Positions 1 to 14,900 of a DNA stretch of 64,000 bases are shown piece by piece. Within the stretch, counting starts at the first letter, position 1; each line of letters opens with the position of its first letter. Under the pieces are notes generated by a model that did no database searches, was not told the origin of the DNA, and was given only the letters and a program-made list of their open reading frames with translations. Source of the stretch: Toxonevra muliebris (lineage: Eukaryota; Arthropoda; Insecta; Diptera; Pallopteridae); NCBI GenBank assembly GCA_963691655.1, contig CAVNUY010000089.1, forward strand, positions 726,126-790,125. Reading direction: 5' to 3'. Position numbers and translations under genes: made by a program.

Positions 1-3000
1 AATTAAAATTCGAAATTAAAATTCGAAATTGAAAATCGAAATTAAAATTCGAAATTAAAATTCGGAATTAAAATTCGAAATTAAAATTCGGAATAAATAT
101 TCGGAATTAAAATTCGAAATTGAAATTCGGAATTAAAATTCGAAATTAAAAATCGAAATTAAAATTCGAAATCAAAATTCGAAATTAAAATTCGAAATTG
201 AAATTCGAAATTAAAATTCGAAATTAAAATTCGGAATTAAAATTCGAAATTAAAATTCGGAATTAAAATTCGAAATTAAAATTCGAAATTAAAATTCGAA
301 ATTAAAATTCGAAATTAAAATTCGAAATTAAAATTCGAAATTAAAATTCGAAATTAAAATTCGAAATTGAAATTCGAAATTAAAATTCGAAATTAAAATT
401 CGGAACTAAAATTCGAAATTAAAATTCGGAATTAAAATTCGAAATTAAAATTCGGAATTAAAATTCGGAATTAAAATTCGAAATTGAAATTCGGAATTAA
501 AATTCGAAATTAAAAATCGAAATTAAAATTCGAAATTGAAATTCGAAATTGAAATTCGAAATTAAAATTCGGAATTAAAATTCGAAATTAAAATTCGGAA
601 CTAAAATTCGAAATTAAAATTCGAAATTGAAATTCGAAATTAAAATTCGAAATTAAAATTCGGAACTAAAATTCGAAATTAAAATTCGGAATTAAAATTC
701 GAAATTAAAATTCGGAATTAAAATTCGAAATTAAAATTCGGAATTAAAATTCGGAATTAAAATTCGAAATTAAAATTCGGAATAAATATTCGGAATTAAA
801 ATTCGAAATTGAAATTCGGAATTAAAATTCGAAATTAAAAATCGAAATTAAAATTCGAAATTGAAATTCGAAATTGAAATTCGAAATTAAAATTCGAAAT
901 TAAAATTCGAAATTAAAATTCGAAATTAAAATTCGAAATTAAAATTCGAAATTAAAATTCGAAATTAAAATTCGAAATTAAAATTCGAAATTGAAATTCA
1001 GAATTAAAATTCGGAATTAAAATTCGGAATTAAAATTCGGAATTAAAATTCGAAATCAAAATTCGAAATTAAAATTCGAAATTAAAATTCGAAATTAAAA
1101 TTCGAAATTAAAATTCGGAATTAAAATTCGAAATTAAAATTCGGAATTAAAATTCGAAATTAAAATTCGAAATTAAAATTCGAAATTAAAATTCGAAATT
1201 AAAATTCGAAATTAAAATTCGAAAATAAAATTCGAAATTAAAATTCGAAATTGAAATTCGAAATTAAAATTCGAAATTAAAATTCGGAACTAAAATTCGA
1301 AATTAAAATTCGGAATTAAAATTCGAAATAGAAATTCGGAATTAAAATTCGAAATTAAAATTCGAAATTAAAATTCGAAATTGAAATTCGAAATTGAAAT
1401 TCGAAATTAAAATTCGGAATTAAAATTCGAAATTAAAATTCGGAATTAAAATTCGAAATTAAAATTCGAAATTGAAATTCGAAATTAAAATTCGGAATTA
1501 AAATTCGGAATTAAAATTCGGAATTAAAATTCGAAATTAAAATTCGAAATTAAAAATCGGAATTAAAATTCGAAAATAAAATTCGAAATTGAAATTCGAA
1601 ATTAAAATTCGAAATTAAAATTCGAAATTAAAAATCGGAATTAAAATTCGAAATTAAAACTCGAAATTGAAACTCGAAATTGAAATTCGAAATTAAAATT
1701 CGAAATTAAAATTCGAAATTAAAATTCGAAATTGAAATTCGAAATTAAAATTCGGAATTAAAATTCGAAATTAAAATTCGGAATTAAAATTCGAAATTGA
1801 AATTCGAAACTAAAATTCGAAATTAAAATTCGGAATTAAAATTCGGAATTAAAATTCGAAATTAAAATTCGGAATTAAAATTCGAAATTAAAATTCGAAA
1901 TTGAAATTCGAAATTAAAATTCGGAATTAAAATTCGGAATTAAAATTCGGAATTAAAATTCGGAATTAAAATTCGAAATTAAAATTCGAAAATAAAATTC
2001 GAAATTGAAATTCGAAATTAAAATTCGAAATTGAAATTCGAAATTAAAATTCGAAATTAAAATTCGAAATTAAAATTCGAAATTAAAATTCGAAATTAAA
2101 ATTCGAAATTAAAATTCGAAATTAAAATTCGAAATTAAAATTCGAAATTAAAATTCGAAATTGAAATTCGAAATTAAAATTCGAAATTAAAATTCGGAAC
2201 TAAAATTCTAAATTAAAATTCGGAATTAAAATTCGAAATTGAAATTCGGAATTAAAATTCGAAATTAAAATTCGGAATTAAAATTCGAAATTAAAATTCG
2301 AAATTAAAATTCGAAATTAAAATTCAAAATTGAAATTCGAAATTGAAATTCGAAATTAAAATTCGGAATTAAAATTCGAAATTAAAATTCGGAATTAAAA
2401 TTCGAAATTAAAATTCGAAATTGAAATTCGAAATTAAAATTCGGAATTAAAATTCGGAATTAAAATTCGGAATTAAAATTCGGAATTAAAATTCGAAATT
2501 AAAATTCGAAATTGAAATTCGAAATTAAAATTCGAAATTAAAATTCGGAATTAAAATTCGGAATTAAAATTCGGAATTAAAATTCGAAATTAAAATTCGG
2601 AATTAAAATTCGGAATTAAAATTCGAAATTAAAATTCGAAATTAAAATTCGAAATTGAAATTCGAAATTGAAATTCGAAATTAAAATTCGGAATTAAAAT
2701 TCGAAATTAAAATTCGAAATTAAAATTCGGAATTAAAATTCGAAATTAAAATTCGGAATTAAAATTCGAAATTGAAATTCGAAATTAAAATTCGGAATTA
2801 AAATTCGAAATTGAAATTCGAAATTAAAATTCGAAATTAAAATTCGGAATTAAAATTCGGAATTAAAATTCGAAATTAAAATTCGAAATTAAAATTCGAA
2901 ATTGAAATTCGAAATTGAAATTCGAAATTAAAATTCGGAATTAAAATTCGAAATTAAAATTCGAAATTAAAATTCGAAATTAAAATTCGAAATTGAAATT

Positions 3001-6000
3001 CGAAATTAAAATTCGAAATTAAAATTCGGAATTAAAATTCGAAATTAAAATTCGAAATTAAAATTCGGAATTAAAATTCGAAATTAAAATTCGGAATTAA
3101 AATTCGAAATTGAAATTCGAAATTAAAATTCGGAATTAAAATTCGAAATTAAAATTCGAAATTAAAATTCGGAATTAAAATTCGGAATTAAAATTTGGAA
3201 TTAAAATTCGAAATTAAAAATCGGAATTAAAATTCGAAAATAAAATTCGAAATTAAAATTCGGAATTAAAATTCGAAATTGAAATTCGAAATTAAAATTC
3301 GCAATTAAAATTTGAAATTGAAATTCGAAATTTAAATTCGAAATTAAAATTCGAAATTAAAATTCGGAATTAAAATTCGGAATTAAAATTCGGAATTAAA
3401 ATTTGGAATTAAAATTCGGAATTAAAATTCGGAATTAAAATTCGGAATTAAAATTCGGAATTAAAATTCGAAATTGAAATTCGGAATTAAAATTCGAAAT
3501 TAAAATTCGGAATTAAAATTCGGAATTAAAATTCGAAATTAAAATTCGAAATTAAAATTCGAAATTGAAATTCGAAATTGAAATTCGAAATTAAAATTCG
3601 GAATTAAAATTCGAAATTAAAATTCGAAATTAAAATTCGGAATTAAAATTCGAAATTAAAATTCGGAATTAAAATTCGAAATTGAAATTCGAAATTAAAA
3701 TTCGAAATTGAAATTCGGAATTAAAATTCGGAATTAAAATTCGGAATTAAAATTCGGAATTAAAATTCGGAATTAAAATTTGGAATTAAAATTCGGAATT
3801 AAAATTCGAAATTAAAATTCGGAATTAAAATTCGAAAATAAAATTCGAAATTGAAATTCGAAATTAAAATTCGAAATTAAAATTCGAAATTAAAATTCGA
3901 AATTAAAATTCGAAATTAAAATTCGAAATTAAAATTCGGAATTAAAATTCGAAATGAAAATTCGGAATAAAAATTCGAAATTAAAATTCGAAATTAAAAT
4001 TCGAAATTAAAATTCGGAATTAAAATTCGGAATTAAAATTCGGAATTAAAATTCGGAATTAAAATTTGGAATTAAAATTCGGAATTAAAATTCGGAATTA
4101 AAATTCGAAATTAAAAGTCGGAATTAAAATTCGAAATTAAAATTCGAAATTAAAATTCGAAATTAAAATTCGAAATTAAAATTCGAAATTAAAATTCGAA
4201 ATTAAAATTCGGAATTAAAATTCGAAATTAAAATTCGGAATTAAAATTCGAAATTAAAATTCGGAATTAAAATTCGAAATCAAAATTCGGAATTAAAATT
4301 CGAAATTAAAATTCGAAATTGAAATTCGAAATTAAAATTCGGAATTAAAATTCGGAATTAAAATTCGGAATTAAAATTCGGAATTAAAATTCGAAATTAA
4401 AATTCTAAATTAAAATTCGGAATTAAAATTCGAAAATAAAATTCGAAATTGAAATTCGAAATTAAAATTCGAAATTAAAATTCGAAATTAAAATTCGAAA
4501 TTAAAATTCGAAATTAAAATTCGAAATTAAAATTCGAAATTGAAATTCGAAATTAAAATTCGGAATTAAAATTCGGAATTAAAATTCGGAATTAAAATTC
4601 GAAATTAAAAGTCGGAATTAAAATTCGAAATTAAAAGTCGGAATTAAAATTCGAAATTAAAATTCGGAATTAAAATTCGAAATTAAAATTCGGAACTAAA
4701 ATTCGAAATTAAAATTCGGAATTAAAATTCGGAATTAAAATTTGGAATTAAAATTCGGAATTAAAATTCGAAATTAAAATTCGGAATTAAAATTCGAAAT
4801 TAAAATTCGGAACTAAAATTCGAAATTAAAATTCGGAATTAAAATTCGAAATTGAAATTCGAAATTAAAATTCGAAATTAAAATTCGAAATTAAAATTCG
4901 AAATTAAAATTCGGAATTAAAATTCGAAATTAAAATTCGGAACTAAAATTCGAAATTAAAATTCGGAATTAAAATTCGAAATTGAAATTCGAAATTATAA
5001 TTCGAAATTAAAATTCGAAATTAAAATTCGAAATTAAAATTCGAAATTAAAATTCGAAATTAAAATTCGGAATTAAAATTCGAAATTAAAATTCGGAATT
5101 AAAATTCGAAATTAAAATTCGGAATTAAAATTCGAAATTAAAATTCGAAATTGAAATTCGAAATTAAACTTCGGAATTAAAATTCGAAATTGAAATTCGA
5201 AATTAAAATTCGAAATTAAAATTCGGAATTAAAATTCGTAATTAAAATTCGTAATTAAAATTCGGAATTAAAATTCGGAATTAAAATTTGGAATTAAAAT
5301 TCGGAATTAAAATTCGAAATTAAAAGTCGGAATTAAAATTCGAAATTAAAATTCGGAATTAAAATTCGAAATTAAAATTCGGAATTAAAATTCGAAATTA
5401 AAATTCGGAATTAAAATTCGAAATTAAAATTCGGAATTAAAATTCGAAAATAAAATTCGAAATTGAAATTCGAAATTGAAATTCGAAATTAAAATTCGAA
5501 ATTAAAATTCGAAATTAAAATTCGTAATTAAAATTCGTAATTAAAATTCGGAATTAAAATTCGGAATTAAAATTTGGAATTAAAATTCGGAATTAAAATT
5601 CGAAATTAAAAGTCGGAATTAAAATTCGAAATTAAAATTCGGAATTAAAATTCGAAATTAAAATTCGGAACTAAAATTCGAAATTAAAATTCGGAATTAA
5701 AATTCGAAATTGAAATTCGAAATTGAAATTCGAAATTAAAATTCGAAATTAAAATTCGAAATTAAAATTCGAAATTAAAATTCGAAATTAAAATTCGGAA
5801 TTAAAATTCGAAATTAAAATTCGGAATTAAAATTCGAAATTAAAATTCGGAATTAAAATTCGAAATTAAAATTCGAAATAGAAATTCGAAATTAAAATTC
5901 GGAATTAAAATTCGGAATTAAAATTCGAAATTAAAATTCTAAATTAAAATTCGGAATTAAAATTCGAAAATAAAATTCGAAATTGAAATTCGAAATTAAA

Positions 6001-9000
6001 ATTCGAAATTAAAATTCGAAATTAAAATTCGAAATTGAAATTCGAAATTAAAATTCGGAATTAAAATTCGGAATTAAAATTCGGAATTAAAATTCGGAAT
6101 TAAAATTCGGAATTAAAATTCGAAATTGAAATTCGGAATTAAAATTCGAAATTAAAATTCGGAATTAAAATTCGGAATTAAAATTCGAAATTAAAATTCG
6201 AAATTAAAATTCGAAATTGAAATTCGAAATTGAAATTCGAAATTAAAATTCGGAATTAAAATTCGAAATTAAAATTCGAAATTAAAATTCGGAATTAAAA
6301 TTCGAAAATAAAATTCGAAATTGAAATTCGAAATTAAAATTCGAAATTAAAAATCGGAATTAAAATTTGGAATTAAAATTCGGAATTAAAATTCGGAATT
6401 GAAATTCGAAATTAAAATTCGGAATTAAAATTCGAAATTAAAATTCGGAATTAAAATTCGAAATTAAAATTCGGAACTAAAATTCGAAATTAAAATTCGG
6501 AATTAAAATTCGAAATTGAAATTCGAAATTAAAATTCGAAATTAAAATTCGAAATTAAAATTCGAAATTAAAATTCGAAATTAAAATTCGGAATTAAAAT
6601 TCGGAATTAAAATTCGGAATTAAAATTCGGAATTAAAATTCGGAATTAAAATTCGGAATTAAAATTCGAAATTGAAATTCGAAATTAAAATTCGAAATTA
6701 AAATTCGAAATTAAAATTCGAAATTGAAATTCGAAATTAAAATTTGGAATTAAAATTCGGAATTAAAATTCGGAATTAAAATTCGGAATTAAAATTCGGA
6801 ATTAAAATTCGAAATTGAAATTCGGAATTAAAATTCGAAATTAAAATTCGGAATTAAAATTCGGAATTAAAATTCGAAATTAAAATTCGAAATTAAAATT
6901 CGAAATTGAAATTCGAAATTGAAATTCGAAATTAAAATTCGGAATAAAAATTCGAAATTGAAATTCGAAATTGAAATTCGAAATTAAGATTCGAAATTAA
7001 AATTCGGAATTAAAATTAGGAATTAAAATTCGGAATTAAAATTCGGAATTAAAATTCGAAATTAAAATTCGAAATAAAATTAGGAATTAAAATTCGGAAT
7101 TAAAATTCGGAATTAAAATTCGAAATTAAAATTCGGAATTAAAATTCGGAATTAAAATTCGGAATTAAAATTCGGAATTAAAATTCGGAATTAAAATTCG
7201 AAATTAAAATTCGAAATTAAAATTCCAAATTAAAATTCGAAATTAAAATTCGAAATTAAAATTCGGAATTAAAATTCGAAATTAAAATTCGAAATTGAAA
7301 TCAAAATTAAAGTTCGAAATTAAAATTCGAAATTAAATTTCGGAATTAAAATTCGAAATTAAAATTCGAAATTAAAATTCGGAATTAACATTCGAAATTT
7401 AATTTCGGAATTAAAATTCGAAATTAAAATTCGAAATTGAAATTCGAAATTAAAATTCGAAATTAAAATTCGGAATTAAAATTTGGAATTAAAATTCGGA
7501 ATTAAAATTCGGAATTAAAATTCGAAATTAAAATTCGAAATTAAAATTCGAAATTAAAATTCGGAAATTAAAATTCGGAATTAAAATTCGGAATTAAAAT
7601 TCGGAATTAAAATTCGAAATTAAAATTCGAAATTAAAATTCGAAATTAAAATTCGAAATTAAAATTCGAAATTGAAATTCGAAATTAAAATTCGAAATTA
7701 AAATTCGGAATTAAAATTCGAAATTAAAATTCGGAATTAAAATTCGAAATTAAAATTCGGAATTAAAATTCGAAATTAAAATTCGAAATTAAAATTCGGA
7801 ATTAAAATTCGGAATTAAAATTCGAAATTAAAATTCGGAATTAAAATTCGAAAATAAAATTCGAAATTGAAATTCGAAATTAAAATTCGAAATTAAAATT
7901 CTGAATTAAAATTCTGAATTAAAATTCGAAATTAAAATTCGGAATTAAAATTCGGAATTAAAATTCGAAATTAAAATTCGGAATTAAAATTCGAAATTAA
8001 AATTCGAAATTGAAATTCGAAATTAAAATTCGAAATTAAAATTCGGAATTAAAATTTGGAATTAAAATTCGGAATTAAAATTCGGAATTAAAATTCGAAA
8101 TTAAAATTCGGAATTAAAATTCGAAATTAAAATTCGAAATTGAAATTCGAAATTAAAATTCGAAATTAAAATTCGGAATTAAAATTCGAAATTAAAATTC
8201 GGAATTAAAATTCGAAATTAAAATTTGGAATTAAAATTCGGAATTAAAATTCGAAATTGAAATTCGAAATTAAACTTCGAAATTAAAATTCGGAATTAAA
8301 ATTCGAAATTGAAATTCGAAATTAAAATTCGAAATTGAAATTCGAAATTAAAATTCGAAATTAAAATTCGAAATTAAAATTCGAAATTAAAATTCGGAAT
8401 TAAAATTCGAAATTAAAATTCGAAATTGAAATTCGAAATTGAAATTCGAAATTAAAATTCGAAATTAAAATTCGAAATTAAAATTCGAAATTAAAATTCG
8501 AAATTAAAATTCGAAATTAAAATTCGAAATTAAAATTCGAAATTAAAATTCGAAATTAAAATTCGAAATTGAAATTCGAAATTAAAATTCGAAATTAAAA
8601 TTCGGAATTAAAATTCGAAATTGAAATTCGAAATTAAAATTCGGAATAAAAATTCGAAATTAAAATTCGAAATTGAAATTCGAAATTAAAATTCGAAATT
8701 AAAATTCGAAATTAAAATTCGAAATTAAAATTCGGAATTAAAATTCGAAATTAAAATTCGAAATTGAAATTCGAAATTGAAATTCGAAATTAAAATTCGA
8801 AATTAAAATTCGAAATTAAAATTCGGAATTAAAATTCGGAATTAAAATTCGGAATTAAAATTCGGAATTAAAATTCGAAATTAAAATTCGAAATTAAAAT
8901 TCGGAATTAAAATTCGAAAATAAAATTCGAAATTGAAATTCGAAATTAAAATTCGAAATTAAAATTTGGAATTAAAATTCGGAATTAAAATTCGGAATTA

Positions 9001-11413
9001 AAATTCGAAATTAAAATTCGGAATTAAAATTCGAAATTAAAATTCGAAATTGAAATTCGAAATTAAAATTCGAAATTAAAATTCGGAATTAAAATTCGAA
9101 ATTAAAATTCGGAATTAAAATTCGAAATTAAAATTCGGAATTAAAATTCGGAATTAAAATTCGAAATTGAAATTCGGAATTAAAATTCGAAATTGAAATT
9201 CGAAATTAAAATTCGAAATTAAAATTCGGAATTAAAATTCGGAATTAAATTTCGGAATTAAAATTCGAAATTAAAATTCGGAATTAAAATTCGAAATTAA
9301 AATTCGAAATTAAAAATCGAAAATAAAATTCGAAATTGAAATTTGAAATTGAAATTCGGAACTAAAATTCGGAATTAAAATTCGGAATTAAAATTCGAAA
9401 TTGAAATTCGAAATTAAAATTCGAAATTTAAATTCGAAATTAAAATTCGAAATTGAAATTCGAAATTGAAATTCGAAATTAAAATTCGAAATTAAAATTC
9501 GGAATTAAAATTCGGAATTAAAATTCGGAATTAAAATTCGGAATTAAAATTCGGAATTGAAATTCGAAATTGAAATTCGAAATTAAAATTCGAAATTAAA
9601 ATTCGGAATTAAAATTCGGAATTAAAATTCGGAATTAAAATTCGGAATTAAAATTCGGAATTAAAATTCGAAATTGAAATTCGAAATTAAAATTCGGAAT
9701 TAAAATTCGAAATTAAAATTCGAAATTAAAATTCGGAATTAAAATTCGAAATTAAAATTCGGAATTAAAATTCGAAATTAAAATTCGAAATTAAAATTCG
9801 GAATTAAAATTCGAAATTAAAATTCGGAATTAAAATTCGAAATTAAAATTCGAAATTAAAATTCGGAATTAAAATTCGAAATTAAAATTCGGAATTAAAA
9901 TTCGAAATTGAAATTCGAAATTAAGATTCGAAATTAAAATTCGGAATTAAAATTAGGAATTAAAATTCGGAATTAAAATTCGGAATTAAAATTCGGAATT
10001 AAAATTCGAAATTAAAATTCGGAATTAAAATTCGAAATTAAAATTCGAAATTAAAATTCGGAATTAAAATTCGAAATTAAAATTCGGAATTAAAATTCGA
10101 AATTGAAATTCGAAATTAAGATTCGAAATTAAAATTCGGAATTAAAATTAGGAATTAAAATTCGGAATTAAAATTCGGAATTAAAATTCGGAATTAAAAT
10201 TCGAAATTAAAATTCGAAATTGAAATTCGAAATTAAAATTCGGAATTAAAATTCGAAATTAAAATTCGAAATTAAAATTCGAAATTAAAATTCGGAATTA
10301 AAATTCGAAATTGAAATTCGGAATTAAAATTCGGAATTAAAATTCGGAATTAAAATTCGAAATTAAAATTCGGAATTAAAATTCGGAATTAAAATTCGAA
10401 ATTAAAATTCGAAATTAAAATTCGAAATTAAAATTCGGAATTAAAATTCGAAATTAAAATTCGGAATTAAAATTCGAAATTGAAATTCGAAATTAAGATT
10501 CGAAATTAAAATTCGAAATTGAAATTCGAAATTAAGATTCGAAATTAAAATTCGGAATTAAAATTAGGAATTAAAATTCGGAATTAAAATTCGGAATTAA
10601 AATTCGGAATTAAAATTCGAAATTAAAATTCGAAATTGAAATTCGAAATTAAAATTCGGAATTAAAATTCGAAATTAAAATTCGAAATTGAAATTCGAAA
10701 TTAAAATTCGGAATTAAAATTCGGAATTAAAATTCGGAATTAAAATTCGGAATTAAAATTCGGAATTAAAATTCGAAATTAAAATTCGGAATTAAAATTC
10801 GAAATTGAAATTCGGAATTAAAATTCGGAATTAAAATTCGGAATTAAAATTCGGAATTAAAATTCGGAATTAAAATTCGAAATTAAAATTCGGAATTAAA
10901 ATTCGAAATTGAAATTCGGAATTAAAATTCGGAATTAAAATTCGGAATTAAAATTCGAAATTAAAATTCGAAATTAAAATTCGAAATTGAAATTCGAAAT
11001 TAATATTCGAAAATAAAATTCGAAATTAAAATTCGAAATTAAAATTCGAAATTAAAATTCGAAATTAAAATTCGAAATTAAAATTCGAAATTGAAATTCG
11101 AAATTAAAATTCGAAATTAAAATTCGGAATTAAAATTCGAAATTAAAATTCGGAATTAAAATTTGGAATTAAAATTCGGAATTAAAATTCGAAATTAAAA
11201 TTCGGAATTAAAATTCGAAATTAAAATTCGGAATTAAAATTCGGAATTAAAATTCGGAATTAAAATTCGGAATTAAAATTCGGAATTAAAATTCGAAATT
11301 AAAATTCGGAATTAAAATTCGAAATTAAAATTCGAAATTGAAATTCGAAATTAATATTCGAAAATAAAATTCGAAATTAAAATTCGAAATTAAAATTCGA
11401 AATTAAAATTCGA
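1..11413. repeat. Higher-order repeat copy A1 (truncated on the left)
   Basis: This is the first of two tandem copies of a roughly 11.4-12 kb higher-order unit. The monomer order of bases 1-100 recurs at 11414-11513 with one visible difference (AAAATCG at 34-40 against AAATTCG). The rare monomer GGAATAAATATT at 91 and 780 recurs at 11504 and 12193, both at offset 11413. Further markers with partners in copy A2 are CGCAATT at 3301, GAAATGAAAA at 3951, AAAAGTCG at 4611, the CGTAATT pair at 5238, TTCCAAATT at 7225 and AAACTTCG at 8275. The window starts inside the copy, so its true left edge is not visible. Internal size changes relative to A2 are mostly multiples of 13. Confidence 0.87.
7383..7404. 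repeat. Quasi-palindrome, probable intermediate of the inverted monomer
   Basis: The monomer beginning at 7393 reads CGAAATTTAATTT, a forward monomer with A8->T and A11->T. One more change (A5->T) would give CGAATTTTAATTT, which is exactly a minus-strand monomer. The homologous site in copy A2 (19135-19156, offset 11752) has all three changes. The preceding arm carries a C (AATTAACATTC) as in that partner. It is either a precursor or a partly reverted copy of the palindromes described below. Confidence 0.75.
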
Positions 11414-11504
11414 AATTAAAATTCGAAATTAAAATTCGAAATTGAAATTCGAAATTAAAATTCGAAATTAAAATTCGGAATTAAAATTCGAAATTAAAAT
11501 TCGG
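10960..11504. repeat. 351-bp local tandem duplication
   Basis: The marker TTAATATTCGAAAATAAAA starts near 11000 and again 351 bp later (27 monomers). The surrounding monomer order matches from roughly 10960-11153 to 11311-11504. In copy A2 only one such marker is seen (23430), so the duplication is specific to A1 or was lost from A2. The second unit runs straight into the A1/A2 junction. Confidence 0.75.
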
Positions 11505-14429
11505 AATAAATATTCGGAATTAAAATTCGAAATTGAAATTCGGAATTAAAATTCGAAATTAAAAATCGAAATTAAAATTCGAAATCAAAATTCGAAATTA
11601 AAATTCGAAATTGAAATTCGAAATTAAAATTCGAAATTAAAATTCGGAATTAAAATTCGAAATTAAAATTCGGAATTAAAATTCGAAATTAAAATTCGAA
11701 ATTAAAATTCGAAATTAAAATTCGAAATTAAAATTCGAAATTAAAATTCGAAATTAAAATTCGAAATTAAAATTCGAAATTGAAATTCGAAATTAAAATT
11801 CGAAATTAAAATTCGGAACTAAAATTCGAAATTAAAATTCGGAATTAAAATTCGAAATTAAAATTCGGAATTAAAATTCGGAATTAAAATTCGAAATTGA
11901 AATTCGGAATTAAAATTCGAAATTAAAAATCGAAATTAAAATTCGAAATTGAAATTCGAAATTGAAATTCGAAATTAAAATTCGGAATTAAAATTCGAAA
12001 TTAAAATTCGGAACTAAAATTCGAAATTAAAATTCGAAATTGAAATTCGAAATTAAAATTCGAAATTAAAATTCGGAACTAAAATTCGAAATTAAAATTC
12101 GGAATTAAAATTCGAAATTAAAATTCGGAATTAAAATTCGAAATTAAAATTCGGAATTAAAATTCGGAATTAAAATTCGAAATTAAAATTCGGAATAAAT
12201 ATTCGGAATTAAAATTCGAAATTGAAATTCGGAATTAAAATTCGAAATTAAAAATCGAAATTAAAATTCGAAATTGAAATTCGAAATTGAAATTCGAAAT
12301 TAAAATTCGAAATTAAAATTCGAAATTAAAATTCGAAATTAAAATTCGAAATTAAAATTCGAAATTAAAATTCGAAATTAAAATTCGAAATTAAAATTCG
12401 AAATTGAAATTCAGAATTAAAATTCGGAATTAAAATTCGGAATTAAAATTCGGAATTAAAATTCGAAATCAAAATTCGAAATTAAAATTCGAAATTAAAA
12501 TTCGAAATTAAAATTCGAAATTAAAATTCGGAATTAAAATTCGAAATTAAAATTCGGAATTAAAATTCGAAATTAAAATTCGAAATTAAAATTCGAAATT
12601 AAAATTCGAAATTAAAATTCGAAATTAAAATTCGAAAATAAAATTCGAAATTAAAATTCGAAATTGAAATTCGAAATTAAAATTCGAAATTAAAATTCGG
12701 AACTAAAATTCGAAATTAAAATTCGGAATTAAAATTCGAAATAGAAATTCGGAATTAAAATTCGAAATTAAAATTCGAAATTAAAATTCGAAATTGAAAT
12801 TCGAAATTGAAATTCGAAATTAAAATTCGGAATTAAAATTCGAAATTAAAATTCGGAATTAAAATTCGAAATTAAAATTCGAAATTGAAATTCGAAATTA
12901 AAATTCGGAATTAAAATTCGGAATTAAAATTCGGAATTAAAATTCGAAATTAAAATTCGAAATTAAAAATCGGAATTAAAATTCGAAAATAAAATTCGAA
13001 ATTGAAATTCGAAATTAAAATTCGAAATTAAAATTCGAAATTAAAAATCGGAATTAAAATTCGAAATTAAAACTCGAAATTGAAACTCGAAATTGAAATT
13101 CGAAATTAAAATTCGAAATTAAAATTCGAAATTAAAATTCGAAATTGAAATTCGAAATTAAAATTCGGAATTAAAATTCGAAATTAAAATTCGGAATTAA
13201 AATTCGAAATTGAAATTCGAAACTAAAATTCGAAATTAAAATTCGGAATTAAAATTCGGAATTAAAATTCGAAATTAAAATTCGGAATTAAAATTCGAAA
13301 TTAAAATTCGAAATTGAAATTCGAAATTAAAATTCGGAATTAAAATTCGGAATTAAAATTCGGAATTAAAATTCGGAATTAAAATTCGAAATTAAAATTC
13401 GAAAATAAAATTCGAAATTGAAATTCGAAATTAAAATTCGAAATTGAAATTCGAAATTAAAATTCGAAATTAAAATTCGAAATTAAAATTCGAAATTAAA
13501 ATTCGAAATTAAAATTCGAAATTAAAATTCGAAATTAAAATTCGAAATTAAAATTCGAAATTAAAATTCGAAATTGAAATTCGAAATTAAAATTCGAAAT
13601 TAAAATTCGGAACTAAAATTCTAAATTAAAATTCGGAATTAAAATTCGAAATTGAAATTCGGAATTAAAATTCGAAATTAAAATTCGGAATTAAAATTCG
13701 AAATTAAAATTCGAAATTAAAATTCGAAATTAAAATTCAAAATTGAAATTCGAAATTGAAATTCGAAATTAAAATTCGGAATTAAAATTCGAAATTAAAA
13801 TTCGGAATTAAAATTCGAAATTAAAATTCGAAATTGAAATTCGAAATTAAAATTCGGAATTAAAATTCGGAATTAAAATTCGGAATTAAAATTCGGAATT
13901 AAAATTCGAAATTAAAATTCGAAATTGAAATTCGAAATTAAAATTCGAAATTAAAATTCGGAATTAAAATTCGGAATTAAAATTCGGAATTAAAATTCGA
14001 AATTAAAATTCGGAATTAAAATTCGGAATTAAAATTCGAAATTAAAATTCGAAATTAAAATTCGAAATTGAAATTCGAAATTGAAATTCGAAATTAAAAT
14101 TCGGAATTAAAATTCGAAATTAAAATTCGAAATTAAAATTCGGAATTAAAATTCGAAATTAAAATTCGGAATTAAAATTCGAAATTGAAATTCGAAATTA
14201 AAATTCGGAATTAAAATTCGAAATTGAAATTCGAAATTAAAATTCGAAATTAAAATTCGGAATTAAAATTCGGAATTAAAATTCGAAATTAAAATTCGAA
14301 ATTAAAATTCGAAATTGAAATTCGAAATTGAAATTCGAAATTAAAATTCGGAATTAAAATTCGAAATTAAAATTCGAAATTAAAATTCGAAATTAAAATT
14401 CGAAATTAAAATTCGAAATTAAAATTCGG

Positions 14430-14900
14430 AATTAAAATTCGGAATTAAAATTTGGAATTAAAATTCGAAATTAAAAATCGGAATTAAAATTCGAAAATAA
14501 AATTCGAAATTAAAATTCGGAATTAAAATTCGAAATTGAAATTCGAAATTAAAATTCGGAATTAAAATTCGAAATTGAAATTCGAAATTAAAATTCGAAA
14601 TTAAAATTCGGAATTAAAATTCGGAATTAAAATTCGAAATTAAAATTCGAAATTAAAATTCGAAATTGAAATTCGAAATTGAAATTCGAAATTAAAATTC
14701 GGAATTAAAATTCGAAATTGAAATTCGAAATTAAAATTCGGAATTAAAATTCGAAATTAAAATTCGAAATTAAAATTCGGAATTAAAATTCGGAATTAAA
14801 ATTTGGAATTAAAATTCGAAATTAAAAATCGGAATTAAAATTCGAAAATAAAATTCGAAATTAAAATTCGGAATTAAAATTCGAAATTGAAATTCGAAAT
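14430..14900. repeat. 351-bp local tandem duplication in copy A2
   Basis: A run containing TTTGG, AAAAATCGG and CGAAAATAAAATT appears with TTTGG at 14451 and again at 14802, 351 bp apart. Copy A1 has one such run (TTTGG at 3194). The event coincides with the step in A1-A2 offset from 11413 to 11608, a net gain of 195 bp, so it was accompanied by loss of some monomers. The same 351-bp period is seen at about 11.0 kb. Confidence 0.75.
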
